From: Symbiodinium natans
Taxonomy: Eukaryota > Sar > Dinophyceae > Suessiales > Symbiodiniaceae
Assembly: GCA_905221605.1 (NCBI GenBank)
Contig: CAJNDS010001746.1
Span: 527,797 to 587,796, forward strand
Direction: 5' to 3'
DNA length: 60,000 bases
The number at the start of each line of letters is the position of its first letter. Position 1 is the first letter of the stretch. The translations under genes were made by a program, and so were the position numbers. Shown here piece after piece: positions 34,236 to 44,919 of this stretch. Under the pieces are notes generated by a model. It did not search any database. It saw only the letters and a list, made by a program, of their open reading frames with translations, and was not told the origin of the DNA.

Positions 34236-34988
34236 ATGGGCACGGGGTCTTCAATGGGTATTGTCTCATATCAGGGGACGAGTGGATACACTACGCCAAT
34301 AGAAGAAGTTCATGAAGAATGCAGCCATGATGCAGACCACATTAGAGATATAGATGTTGCATTACAAAGGTTGAAGGAATTATCAGAACAAAGAAGGCAC
34401 ATAGAAGATGCTAAAAGTGATTTAGATGATGTTCATCATCAATCATTACCAGCAGGTGTTGAGGTTCATTCAATGGATGTTCCAGTTCAAAGTAACCAAG
34501 GTTATCCCCCCCCATTACCAGCGCCGCCACAAGCAGAGGATAGTGAAGAAGACGAAGAAATAACCGCATTAGAACAAAAAGTAGCATACACACACAGTTT
34601 TGACCCTGATGAAGTCCTCACTGATGATAGCGTAACTTATAGAGGTTTAATGTTTCAGTTATTTGTTAGAGATTTATTAACAGATGAAATGGTAGATGTA
34701 TTAAATAAAATACCAACGGACCAGAAAAAGAAACAATACCTAGTATCAATCACAGACGGTCACAAAAATTTAGATGAATGGAACGCAGAGTTTGACAGCG
34801 CTAAATTAAGTCGTAAGAAAAAATTGTTCATGAGAGAACGAAGGCGTGTAAAACCAAAAACTGTTGAACCCTCAGCTAGTTCTACATTAGTCCCTTCACA
34901 ACCATCATACCGGTGTAAAATGCAAGTAATAATATTCAAAATGTTATTATTAGCTAATGATGTATTTCATAAATTATCATGTAACTAA
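34236..34988 (+). CDS. Unknown PLV protein, possible myristoylation start
   Basis: A 250-residue protein starting MGTGSS, which fits an N-myristoylation signal. A helical, charged segment follows (DVALQRLKELSEQRRHIEDA), then a Pro-rich stretch and an acidic stretch (AEDSEEDEEITALEQ), then a conserved-looking segment LMFQLFVRDLLTDEMVDVLN and a basic LSRKKKLFMRERRR. The last 30 residues are AT-composition filler and may be out of frame. Its place among structural genes suggests a virion role, but this is only context. Confidence 0.6.
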   Translation: MGTGSSMGIVSYQGTSGYTTPIEEVHEECSHDADHIRDIDVALQRLKELSEQRRHIEDAKSDLDDVHHQSLPAGVEVHSMDVPVQSNQGYPPPLPAPPQAEDSEEDEEITALEQKVAYTHSFDPDEVLTDDSVTYRGLMFQLFVRDLLTDEMVDVLNKIPTDQKKKQYLVSITDGHKNLDEWNAEFDSAKLSRKKKLFMRERRRVKPKTVEPSASSTLVPSQPSYRCKMQVIIFKMLLLANDVFHKLSCN

Positions 34989-34997
34989 TAATATAAA

Positions 34998-35045
34998 TGT
35001 TAAGATTGCGCCCCACATATGAAGAAATTGCAAGGTCACCTGCTC
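34998..35045 (+). pseudogene. 5' fragment of a PLV gene cut by insert 2
   Basis: Reads MLRLRPTYEEIARSP and then runs into GC-rich insert DNA, where the frame has no similarity to viral coding. The matching 3' part appears to resume at 38,131 on the far side of the insert. Confidence 0.65.
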
Positions 35046-38000
35046 AGCTAAGTCTTTCGCGGGCCTTCACATCTCCAGCATTCCGCTGGGATGCGTCACC
35101 ACAGATGCGTTCGAGTCCGCCATGGAGGATTCACTTGTGAGGGTTTCTGGGGTTGAGTAGTAAAAAGCTTTCAGAAAGCTCTGCCGCCGGGTACCCGCAG
35201 TGCAGGATGTGGATGATGGCTTTGTCGGCGCCCATTACCACCTTCTGCATCGGAACTGCCAGCATTGGGTGCGTGGTTGTGTTCGCGCGGTACCGTTTGT
35301 TGTTGGAGCATGCTGGAGCCTGATTGTTTGAAGGTGTATGCCATGATATGCAGGCCATCTCCTTCTGTCTCCCAGCATTTCGATTGCACTTTTCTTCAAC
35401 ACTTTGTGCATCAGGCTCGGCTTGCGGCGACCGCCCATCTGGTCTCGACCATCAGTGGCGATCCTGTTGACGGTGCTGGCATTGGCCGCATCAATTCAAC
35501 TGCTTCTGTGGTGGCTGTGAGCCAGACTGGTGGTTTGTGATGTTCCGCCAAGTCGGACTCCGGGTGATTGTTGCCCAGTGGAAGCCGTATTCCATCGATC
35601 AGTCGAGCTTGTGTTGCATGTCGGGTTTTGGTTGCGTGGACTGGTTGGGAACACTTTCTACACCTTGCGGTTGGCGCTAGAACCGTTTTTTCGCCCAGAG
35701 CCGGAAAACCCGCTAATCCCATAAACCGATAAGCCGAGATCGCGCCATAACCCCGGAACGCCCTGACAACTCGACAAGCCGATAAACCCGGAATGCTATA
35801 AACCCAGAAAGCCGGCCCCATCACATTGAGCAGACAAGCCAGGGAATGCACCCCATCAGTCCAGCCGTTGAAGAGGCTGAGTCTTCCTCTCAAAATCCGG
35901 CGCCCCGCCAGCTGTTGCATGGGCCTCACCAGTCAGTCCTTGTCTTGAGTACCCGGAGCACCCCACCGCATCTGTCGCATCAGTCTTTGAAGAGTCTTTT
36001 TGAATCCGGCATGCCCCATCATCCCTCGCATGCATCGCATCAGTCCAGCGGTTGAAGCTTGGTTGTTTGTAAAGCCGGTGCCTCCGTCAGTCCTTGCTTG
36101 CAGCGGTTGAAAAGTGCTTTATTGAAATCCTCCGCGCCCTTAGTCCTCGCATGCGCCCCATGGTCCAGCGCCTTGGAAACAGCGTGTCTTTTGAAATGCG
36201 GTGCGCGCCCGTGAGCCTGTGCATGTGCCCCATCAGTCCAGTGGTTGAAGAGTTTGTTTACAATTCGGTGCGCTTGATGAGTATCCATGGGCCAGCCACA
36301 ATTAATAAGCATCTGCGGGCCAACCGTGATAACGTCCACTCAAACCTCGTCCGTGATACGAATGGATGTCCGAAGCCCGATATCGTCCACTGGGACCTCG
36401 TCCGTGATACCAGAGCGTCCCTAGCCGAGCCAAACCATGATACTGCGTGATACCGCAGCATCCATGGGCCAGTCATGATAGCTCTAATTAGAAGTCACCC
36501 GTGATAACAGAGCATCCGTGTCTGACAAATGGTATCGGTATCGTCCACTCAGAGCTCATCCGTGTTCTTAGAGGGCTCGGGTATGTTGCTTAAGGACGTG
36601 TGAGCTCCCAAACCCTTTGAGGCGTCAGCCTCAGCCCGTGGAAACGCCAAGTCTTTGTTTCAAAACTTTGAACTTGAAACCCCAAACCTTCGAATTTGAA
36701 ACCGGAGCCTAAAGCCGTGTGCGCCGTGCGAAAGCTACTGGTGGAGTGCGTTTGCAAGTTGGCAGAGTGTGGTGTTCACAGCTTCTGGTGGTTCAAGATG
36801 ACGATCTGACTCTAAACTCTTGCGGCTCAGAGGGCAAGGGCGCCATGTGGTGCCTGTGTCGGTGCCAGCGGGGTTCAAGAATCTGTGCATCTTGCTGCTG
36901 TGGCAGCCATTCTCAGCTGACTTTTGGCCGCCAGTCGTGCCGCGTCTTGGAATGTTAGTCGTGTTGGTTGCAACTGGGGTGTGTTGGGCGCACGCGTGTT
37001 GAGAACAGGGGGGGTGCGTGTTGGGAACAGCCCGCAGCCGTGTCGGGAACATGCCAGGCTCGTGTCGGGAACCAGACCGGGCCAGCGTGTTGGGAACACG
37101 TGCCTTCCCGGAGTAAGGGCAAATACCCGAACGTTCCAAACCTCAGCCTGGAACTCGGCCAACCTGTAACCGCCGGAATTCATGATTCACTGATTCCTGT
37201 GTCATCGTCAATGTTACTTAGAAGTCCTCTTCAATTTGAATCCATGAATGCAATACTCTGAAACCGAACCCTGAACTCAAACCCTGAATCCAATACGTCG
37301 AAACGGAACCCTACACTCAAAGAACACCGTAAACTCGGAACCACTTAAGTAGAACCTCATGCGTCGAACTCTTAGTCAGTGCAAACTGAAAGGGTTTAGG
37401 GTTATAGGGTTTAAGGTTTAGGGTTGAGGGTTGAGGCTTTAGGGTTCAGGTTTCAGGGTTTAGGGTTTAGGTGTACAATTTACCTATTTAGGGTACTGAA
37501 AGAAGACTGTAGACCCAAGTCCAAGTACGCCCTTCCGGGCCGGGTTTATCCACCCAAAAGCCTGAGGCTTGGCTTCAGGGTTTAGGGTTTAGGGTTTAGG
37601 GTATAGGGTATAGGGTTTAGGGTTTAGGGTTTGGCCTAAGTTGGGGGGAATTGTGCAAGAAAAGACTGGGCCCCAACTCGTGGCCCCTCTTGGAGTCGCT
37701 GCTGTGCGCGGGCGCCTTGCATGTTTAGGGCTCGGGTGTGAGGGTTCATGACACGTCGGATGTGATCGCCTCGTCAAGTTTGAAGGGCTGTAAAGTTGCA
37801 GGAAACTGAAAGGGTTTAGGGTTATAGGGTTATAGGGTTTAGGGTTGAGGGTTGAGGCTTTAGGGTTTAGGTGCTGACGAGCAGCAGGTTGAAAGGGAGC
37901 GTCAGCAGATTGGGAGGTGGCCATGATATCGAATTTCGGACTTTTCACCTTCAAAGCGGCGAACAAAGGTAGATCTGTGCTGTCAAACTGCTTGTGCTCT

Positions 38001-38130
38001 GCACATGCTGTTCCTTGGATAGTGCGAATGATCTTTGCTTTACATGTCGATCATGCACCTGATATCATGTCGTGGGCTCTCCGGCCCCAATGCTTTGGCC
38101 TCTCGGGCCTTGTCCTGAACAAAGCGGCAC
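35041..38130. other. Host-like insert 2 inside the virus (3.1 kb)
   Basis: GC-rich segment with no viral genes. From left to right: unrecognised sequence (35,041-35,700), a degenerate repeat of about 75 bases built on CCCATCAGTCCAGCGGTTGA (35,845-36,260), repeats of CGTCCGTGATA (36,340-36,560), repeats of GTGTTGGGAACA or GTGTCGGGAAC (37,005-37,100), CCGAACCCTGAACTC-like repeats (37,260-37,330) and TTTAGGG tracts (37,388-37,870). It looks like satellite or subtelomere-type host DNA. No target duplication is visible. Small open frames in it are not supported as genes. Confidence 0.85.
37388..37870. repeat. TTTAGGG-type tracts in insert 2
   Basis: Three tracts (37,388-37,475, 37,577-37,635, 37,808-37,872). 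The first and third share an opening, CTGAAAGGGTTTAGGGTTAT, and the same following variants, so one is a copy of the other about 420 bases away. Confidence 0.9.
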
Positions 38131-38478
38131 AGATTAAGAATATTACCAGAAAGACAGAAACGACAGCAAGGGATTTTGTTAGATGATGTTGATTTTGATG
38201 ACTTTGATGTAGGTAATTACGATAAGAAAACAATATTAATGAATGAGAACCCAGATAAGGGAACACAAACCGATGTATTCAACGAAACACCAAGCATAAC
38301 AGAAAGCGAAAGTATGAAAACAGTAGAAGAAGAAGTAAAACAGACTCAAACAGATGAAAGCGACGCAAGTGTAGAAAAGGAACACGAACGCGAACGCGAA
38401 CCACAAAGGGAAAGAGAAAGGGGTAAAACAATAATGAGGAGAATGTATGATGCTATGTTCGGAGAGGATGAGAATTAA
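38131..38478 (+). pseudogene. 3' part of the PLV gene cut by insert 2
   Basis: From the insert boundary the frame RLRILPERQKRQQGILLDDV continues as FDDFDVGNYDKK and a Thr/Glu-rich tail, then HEREREPQRERERGKTIMRR and ends GEDEN. With the fragment at 34,998 it would make a protein of about 130 residues or more. There is no ATG at its start. Function unknown. Confidence 0.6.
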
Positions 38479-38493
38479 GAAGAAAGAGAGGAA

Positions 38494-38865
38494 ATGAGAA
38501 GTAGAAGGCAACAAATAGAAGAAGAAGATTTACATGAAGCTTATGTAGAGAAAAAACAAAGTGATTATGAGCCTTCATCATCAAGTTCCCGTAGAAGTTC
38601 AAATAGAAGTGTTTTATTGCCTGTTGAAGAGGAAGCCTTAAGTGAATATGTTCATTCCTCGCCACAGCAAAGCTCTGAGGGGGGGCGAAGTTCCCCCTTA
38701 CCTGTATCAGTTCAAAGTTCCGTTCCGAGTAATCGTACAATTGAATATGTTGAAGAAAGCCCACCTCAAAGTGTTATTAGTTCAAGGCGCTCACAAGAAA
38801 CCATAGAATACATAAGGAGTAGAAGCAGTTCAAGGCGCTCAAGTATCCAGTCTGTAAGTTCTTAA
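38494..38865 (+). CDS. Ser/Arg-rich PLV protein
   Basis: A 123-residue low-complexity protein starting MRSRRQQIEEEDLHEAYVEK, with several SSRRSS runs. It begins 15 bases after the stop of the previous gene, so the two could have been one gene split by a frameshift. No domain recognised. Confidence 0.5.
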   Translation: MRSRRQQIEEEDLHEAYVEKKQSDYEPSSSSSRRSSNRSVLLPVEEEALSEYVHSSPQQSSEGGRSSPLPVSVQSSVPSNRTIEYVEESPPQSVISSRRSQETIEYIRSRSSSRRSSIQSVSS

Positions 38866-38888
38866 TAAAATGTATAAGTAGATATATA

Positions 38889-39182
38889 ATGACAGAGGTT
38901 ATAATTCAGAAGTCAAAGAATCCAAAAAAGAAATACGATGCTGTTATAGATGATAAGAAAACAGTCTCGTTTGGTGCTACTGGTTACAGTGATTTTACCA
39001 AACACAAAGATGAAGAAAGAAAGGAAAGATATGTAGCAAGACACAAGCCAAACCAAGACTGGAAGAATTACAAGACACCCGGGTTCTGGGCAAAAAATAT
39101 TTTATGGAATAAGCCTACAATAGACGCTTCTGTAAGAGATACCAATAAGAAGTTCCCTAATCTGAACATTAAAATGAAATAA
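38889..39182 (+). CDS. DUF5754-like viral protein
   Basis: A 97-residue basic protein with an intact frame. Its pattern is that of small proteins of large DNA viruses and PLVs grouped as DUF5754: KKYDAVIDDKKTVSFGATGY, then SDFTKHKDEERKERYVARH, then GFWAKNILWNKPTIDASVRD. Function is not established for the family. One of the few viral genes here without any lesion. Confidence 0.75.
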   Translation: MTEVIIQKSKNPKKKYDAVIDDKKTVSFGATGYSDFTKHKDEERKERYVARHKPNQDWKNYKTPGFWAKNILWNKPTIDASVRDTNKKFPNLNIKMK

Positions 39183-39210
39183 TTAATAATAATATTTAAC
39201 AATAATATTA

Positions 39211-39492
39211 TCAATTATTAGGCTTTTTTAGCAGTGCATCCAACAATTCCTGAGGGCTGGAAAGCTCATTTACATTGATGTTGTCGTCCTTAATCATCTG
39301 CGCTATTGCCTTCTGACGGTAGGCCCGTTTTACCTTCTCCTTTTTGCTTTCCATATACCCTTCCTGCTGTTTGAGCTTCAAGTAATACAACCTGTTGTAT
39401 ATGGCCATCTGCTTTTTGATTTCGTCTATTGTGTAGTCATCAGGGTTTAAATCTTAATTACATCGTGATAGATTGATGTTTTAGCCATTATT
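39211..39492 (-). pseudogene. Small PLV protein on the minus strand, one frameshift
   Basis: An ATG at 39,490-39,492 starts MAKTSIYHDVIK; the frame then changes near 39,453 and continues as DLNPDDYTIDEIKKQMAIYN to LLDALLKKPNN and TAA at 39,211. About 94 residues, charged and helical. It converges with the DUF5754-like gene; the 28-base gap contains AT-rich self-complementary sequence. Confidence 0.5.
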
Positions 39493-39552
39493 CCTATTAT
39501 AACATAATATTTAAATACCTTAAACGCACAGAGAGAAATTATTCAAAATGAA

Positions 39553-42500
39553 ATGATAAGCAACAATTCAAGGAAAAACCGTTTTAAAGAAATGATAACT
39601 ATATTAAATGAACATCTAAATCTAAATATGACACGAAAAGCTATACAAAGAAATCTAAACGCTTTAGAAAGCACATTACGAGTGAATAGGAACAGAGTAT
39701 CAACAGACACCAGAGCCAAAATCAGAAACATTATAAACCTGTATAACGACCGTAAAATAGCACAAGTCACCACCGCATCTAAGATGATAAACGAGCTGAT
39801 TAACGAACTACGACCAAGGACAAAGCGAAGGCTACGAGAAACTACGACAAGCTCGTAGAGAAACATGAGGAGAAAGAACCACTAGCTGAGAGAATGGAAA
39901 GGAGTAAGAAGGAGAACGCGGAAAGAAGAACACGAAGTGTCCAACGAAGCTATTCTATTGATGTCTTGTTCTACACATATCAAAAGGAAGAGGGTAGTAA
40001 AACGAAAAAGGCATTTTCAGACAGAAGGGGAGAGCCTCTATACCTACTAACCAGAGAGCCTAAAACAGCCAACATTAAAACTACCAAGGGTGTAGAGGAC
40101 GAGGTCGGCAAGCGGATTATCAAATATGACCACCCCGAGCAGTATATAAATATGACACTTGAGCTACAGAAAGACGATGATATTCAGGATTTTCTTTCCA
40201 AAAACTACAGGATTGATGCCCTCAAGATTTTAAATGCCGTTCCCGTTGATGGCGACGGTGAGAAGTATGACCCGAAAACTAGAAAACTACGGAACTCCGA
40301 CAACATAGGCATCTATCATAGGTTCATAGAAACTGAGTTAGACCCCGAATACGAGACCTTCGCCGAAGCCATACGGGTTAAGCATTATGTTAAGCACGAG
40401 TGCTGGATAAATACCTTAACTGACTTTTATATGGACAGTCTCATGAGCGATAAGAAAAAGAAGCCGATGACGAGAAAAGCAGTGCTTGAGCTGATAGGAA
40501 CCACAGAAGATGAATGTAAAACAGTTGGAGCATCAATAGAGGATATGGCAAAGGTCTTTCAAGAGTATCGTATAACCGCTAGAATATTTGATTACATGGA
40601 GAACCTAATTGAAAAACGACCATATTTATACTATAAATACAGATATAAAAGCATTACAGCGGCTGATGGCTGTAGAGAGAGAGCATAACATCAATGTTAA
40701 GGCTTCAGGCGAGTATCACATGAACGAGCGAGACGAACCAGTTGAATGTAGCATGATAGAGCACATAGACGACCTCCTCAAATACACAGAGAAGGAGGAA
40801 TACACGATGATTTACAGCCGCAACAACTTAGCCAAGTTATACTACCAAAGCAAGGAAGCAGGATACGAGCCATACATCAAGTTTATGGCGGGGGTGATAT
40901 CGGAACTGAATTTCAAGTTTAAGGTGAAGCTCACTAAAAGAAAGTCTAAGGAAATCAAGTATAGGGTCAAAACGCAGAACCTAATAACCGCATCCATAGA
41001 CGGAAGTATAACGACAGAGAATGCCGAAGAGGATTTTTTGAGGGGTGCTGAAGCAACATATAACAACATGTCAAAGGCGATGCACGAATTCAATCAGGAG
41101 CTGTTTAATCCACTGCACAAATCCTATTATAATGAAGCTGATAGGGAAATCTTCAGACAGTGTCACAGTATAGCACCTTCTGGAAACCTCCTTCAGCTTC
41201 ATGATAGTAGGGACGATATGCACATAGAGATTGATAGGAGTAAGGCTTACACTTGGGCATACAATCAGATTGTAGAAGTTCCCGTATTCAACGAGTTTGA
41301 TATCTGGAAGCCTTATGATTATGATAAGCGCGATTACAAGGAATTTGGGGATTTTGGCCTTTTTCTCGTGAGGGCAGTTGATGAGGCACCGATGTTCTTC
41401 AATAAGCCCTATATGTTAATATACGGTAAGTTTTTAAAACACTTATCTGGGAAATGTCAGATTTTGTATTATAAACTCCCTTCTCACACATACAATGTCA
41501 ATTATAAAACATCGTTGAGAAACTTTGGGAAACTAGTATATCAAACAAACCACATGAGGACACTAATATTAAGAAGCTCATCGCCAATGTAAATATAGGA
41601 CTGCTGGAGAAGGGCATGAACAAGGCGCAGAAAACCTTAGTCTTTGACACTCTGACCGAAACGGTCTATCATCAGAGCCTGTTCGGCGGTAGGATAAACA
41701 AGGTGAGTGGATGGTATGACGACGAGATACTAAGAGAAATCGATGAAGATAAGAACCAATTAGAGTATGATGAGGTGAGACAGTATAGGATTATCAACGG
41801 CAAATATTATGATATTGAGAAGGTTGAGAAAGAAACGGAGAAACAATACTACATGCTGACGGTCACCGCGAAAGCCGAACTGACCAACGGCTATAGATAC
41901 ATTAAGGAACTGCTCTTGCAAATCCACAACTTCAGGATGTATGAGGATTATTGCAAACTAACACAAGCAGGAGTAAAGGTTCATTATGTCAAGACAGATG
42001 CCTTTCTGATAGATACTAGCGACTTGTGGCGCGCTAGAAGACGGCTTGACTTCTCCAATGAGATAGGGGGCTGGAGAGTAGAGAAGGATAAGCAATACAG
42101 ACCGCCAACCGACAATTACGAGATGAAGCCAAGTGAGTTGTTGAAATCCCGACATTTGAGAACGAACGGATAATGGTAGAGGACGAATGGAATGCTGATG
42201 CAATCTGCAAGCAAATAGTAGAGAAGAATGGATGTATGATTAAAGGCGAACAATGCGACTGTGAAAGCACAACTGCTAATAAATTCTTTTCAATCAGTAT
42301 GGAAGAGAATGAGAAACTACCTGTTTATGACTACGCGCGTTTCGATGTAATTGTATTTGATGAAATCTATTGTAATGACTTTAGCATATATCACCGAATA
42401 AACAAGTTTATCAAAGATTATATAAACAGCAAAATCATTATCGCGACTGGTGATACTAATCCACTATCCCCAATCAAACCTTTCTCAAACACTAAACCAT

Positions 42501-43133
42501 TTGAAGAATACGCTAATGCATGTATCAAAAATTATGTTTAAATATGAGATTTACTTATACGAACGCAAAAGACTTAAAACAATAGAAGACAAAATCAAAT
42601 TGTCTAACATTAAATTTGACTTACTTTCAACAGACAAACCTTTTGAACAAATAATAGACAACTCTTTTAAATGGGAAAATGATATTAGAGTATGTAATCA
42701 TAATATAGCCTACGAAAATAAAACATGCAAAATCGTTTCAAATGTGATGAGAAAACTATTAAACAAAAAAGAAGAATTTGAAATAGGCGATGTTATGATA
42801 TGTAAGGAATATTTAAAGGTTAAAGGCTTTGTATTTAACGTGAATATTAGATACAAAATTATCAAAATTGATGGCAATGTATTTACTTTACAAAATGTTA
42901 AGACACTGGAAGACTTAACAATACTGAAAGATAAACTGCGGACAAATTTTATTTATAGTTATTGTTTCACTGCTCATTCCGTCCAAGGAAGTTCAATAGA
43001 TGATGAAATAGTAGTTTTTGATTGGAACAAACATTATGTGTCAAGACAATGGGTTTATGTTGCAGTAACCAGAGCAAGGGATTTAAATAAAGTAAGTTTT
43101 TACAATACTGATTTAAAGAAAAGAGGACTATAG
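39553..43133 (+). pseudogene. PLV replication protein: polymerase-like region fused to SF1 helicase, five frameshifts
   Basis: About 1,190 codons in six successive frames (shifts near 39,830, 40,612, 41,540, 42,146 and 42,536). N-terminal part: STLRVNRNRVSTDTRAKIRN. Middle: a family-B-like palm, with HIEIDRSKAYTWAYNQI (motif A place), LIANVNIGLLEKG and VHYVKTDAFLID (motif C place). C-terminal part: SF1 helicase with RFDVIVFDEIYCND (Walker B), GDTNPLSP (motif III) and FTAHSVQGSSIDDE...YVAVTRARDLNK (motifs V-VI). The Walker A place (about 42,248-42,275) reads EQCDCESTTA and lacks GxGK; motif III has P for Q. Replicates viral DNA in intact relatives; here inactive. Polymerase family is inferred from motif order. 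Confidence 0.8.
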
Positions 43134-43145
43134 ATAAATAGGGAT

Positions 43146-43946
43146 ATGAACAGGTATGAGAACGGGAAGATTTACAAAATAACTGATATAGGTTATAATA
43201 AATGCTATTTTGGCTCAACTTGTGAAGAGCTGAGCCAAAGGATGGCACGCCGTAGGTACAAATACCCACAGTATTTAAAAGGCAAGATGGATAAGGTCAG
43301 TGTGTTCAAACTATTTGATGAGTTTGGAGTTGAAAACTGTAAAATAGAATTGGTTGAGTTATACCCCACAAACAGTAAATCAGAACTACAGAGAAGAGAA
43401 GGTCACTATATCAAAAACAACGACTGTGTCAACAAACGAATTGAAGGTAGAACTGACAAGGAATATAGAGAAGATAACAAGGAAAGAGAACAACAAAGGC
43501 ACAACGAGTACTACATTAACAACAAAGACAAAATCCAAACAAAAAGAGATGCACACAAAGACAAAGCAAAGGATTATAACAAGCAATACAGAGAAGCACA
43601 TAAAGAACGAATAAAAGCTCAACGAAAGAATTACAGAGAAGACAACAAGCAAAATTTAAAAGAACAGCAAAGAAGATGTTATGAAACAAACAAGGAAGAG
43701 CGCCACAAACAAGCGAAACAACATTATCAAGAAAACAAAGACGAAAGGAACAGACAAAGTAGGGAGAAATACGCAGAAAACAAGGAGCATGTTTTAGAAC
43801 AACGCAAGGCAAAATACACATGTGAGTGCGGGTCTATGTTGAGAAAAGATGGTAAAATAGACCAATTGAAAACCATTAAACACCAAAACTGGCTGAAGCA
43901 ACAGCAACAAGCAGAACAAGTACAAGAAGAACAAGCGCTACAATAA
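43146..43946 (+). CDS. GIY-YIG family endonuclease with basic repeat tail
   Basis: A 266-residue protein with an intact frame. Residues 6-100 form a GIY-YIG domain: GKIYKITD, then YFGSTCEELSQRMARRR with the catalytic Arg, ENCKIELVELYP with the catalytic Glu, and a GHYIKNNDCVNKRIEGRT close. The rest is a Lys/Arg/Glu/Asn-rich helical repeat (YREDNKEREQQRH, KRDAHKDKAKDYN), ending in a CECG motif and a Gln-rich tail. Such proteins are common in large DNA viruses and PLVs, as homing nucleases or in replication. It follows the helicase stop by 12 bases. Confidence 0.85.
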   Translation: MNRYENGKIYKITDIGYNKCYFGSTCEELSQRMARRRYKYPQYLKGKMDKVSVFKLFDEFGVENCKIELVELYPTNSKSELQRREGHYIKNNDCVNKRIEGRTDKEYREDNKEREQQRHNEYYINNKDKIQTKRDAHKDKAKDYNKQYREAHKERIKAQRKNYREDNKQNLKEQQRRCYETNKEERHKQAKQHYQENKDERNRQSREKYAENKEHVLEQRKAKYTCECGSMLRKDGKIDQLKTIKHQNWLKQQQQAEQVQEEQALQ

Positions 43947-43972
43947 CAATTTAAAATATCATCTTCATTAAT

Positions 43973-44890
43973 ATGAGCAATAGTAATAAAGATGATATTA
44001 TTTCAAGTATTTATTTTGATAGGAGCGGTTTCGGCAGTATTGCAACGACATACAAAGACAGCCGAGTAAAAGATAAAACTATAACCTTAGCTGATGTTAG
44101 GGACTGGTTCAAGAGAAATGTAGAGCAGAAAGCAAAGCCACGAGGTTATAATTCCTTTGTAGCGCCACATGATGCATTTGAATACCAAATGGATTTATTC
44201 TTCTTTAGCGATTTAAAGAACCAAAAATTTAAAGTTGCGTTTTTGTTTATTGATACATTTTCCAAATATGCTGTTGTAATACCCATTAAATCTAAGCAAC
44301 CCGAAGATGTAGCAATGGGGATTATAGAAGGTTTTAACAAGATGGGAAAGAAGCCCAAAATGGTATATGCCGATATGGAAGGTTCATTTACTTCTAACAT
44401 AATCAAAGAATATTTTGATTAGGAAGGTATTGAACTGTATTTAACAAGAGGACATGCGCCAGTAGCAGAGCGGTTTATCAGGACATATAAACAAATGCTT
44501 TACAAAAGAATTGAACACGATGAAAAGCAAGGAAAAGAGAATATACAATGGACAGATTATAATTTTGAAGTCTTGCTGACTTACAATAACAAGATGAAGC
44601 ATTCCGCAACAAATATGACACCTAAAGAGGCAAGACTACCCAAGAATGAATTAACAGCTAAACTACACATGACAGCACACGCAAAAAACACACGGACATA
44701 TCCCGAGATTGATATTTCAGACAAGGTGAAAATAGCAAGGAAGAACGAAGTAGGAGAAAAAGAACGAACAAGCAACTGGAGCAAAAATGCATACGCGATA
44801 GAGAAAATTGATGAGAAATTAGGGCAAAAATATTATTATGTAGAAGGGAGCAATAGACCATATTTAAGGCACGAGTTATTAAAGGTTTAG
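43973..44890 (+). pseudogene. PLV rve-type (DDE) integrase with one internal stop
   Basis: Retrovirus-like integrase used by Polintons and PLVs for insertion. The frame is continuous from 43,973 to 44,890 except for a TAG at 44,420-44,422. Catalytic acids: Asp in EYQMDLFFFSD, Asp in VYADMEGSF and, 31 residues on, Glu in HAPVAERFIRTYKQML. Downstream KMKHSATNMTPKEARLPKN and a C-terminal beta-rich part (KVKIARKNEVGEKERTSNW, RPYLRHELLKV) fit integrase C-terminal domains. About 305 codons, close to full length. The stop falls between the second Asp and the Glu, so no active protein without readthrough. Confidence 0.9.
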
Positions 44891-44919
44891 TGCAGTAATT
44901 GTTTTTCTGCTTGTTTTGT

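Noticed and set aside
35131-37183. Open frames within insert 2
   Set aside because: They follow degenerate repeats, change frame between repeats and match no domain.
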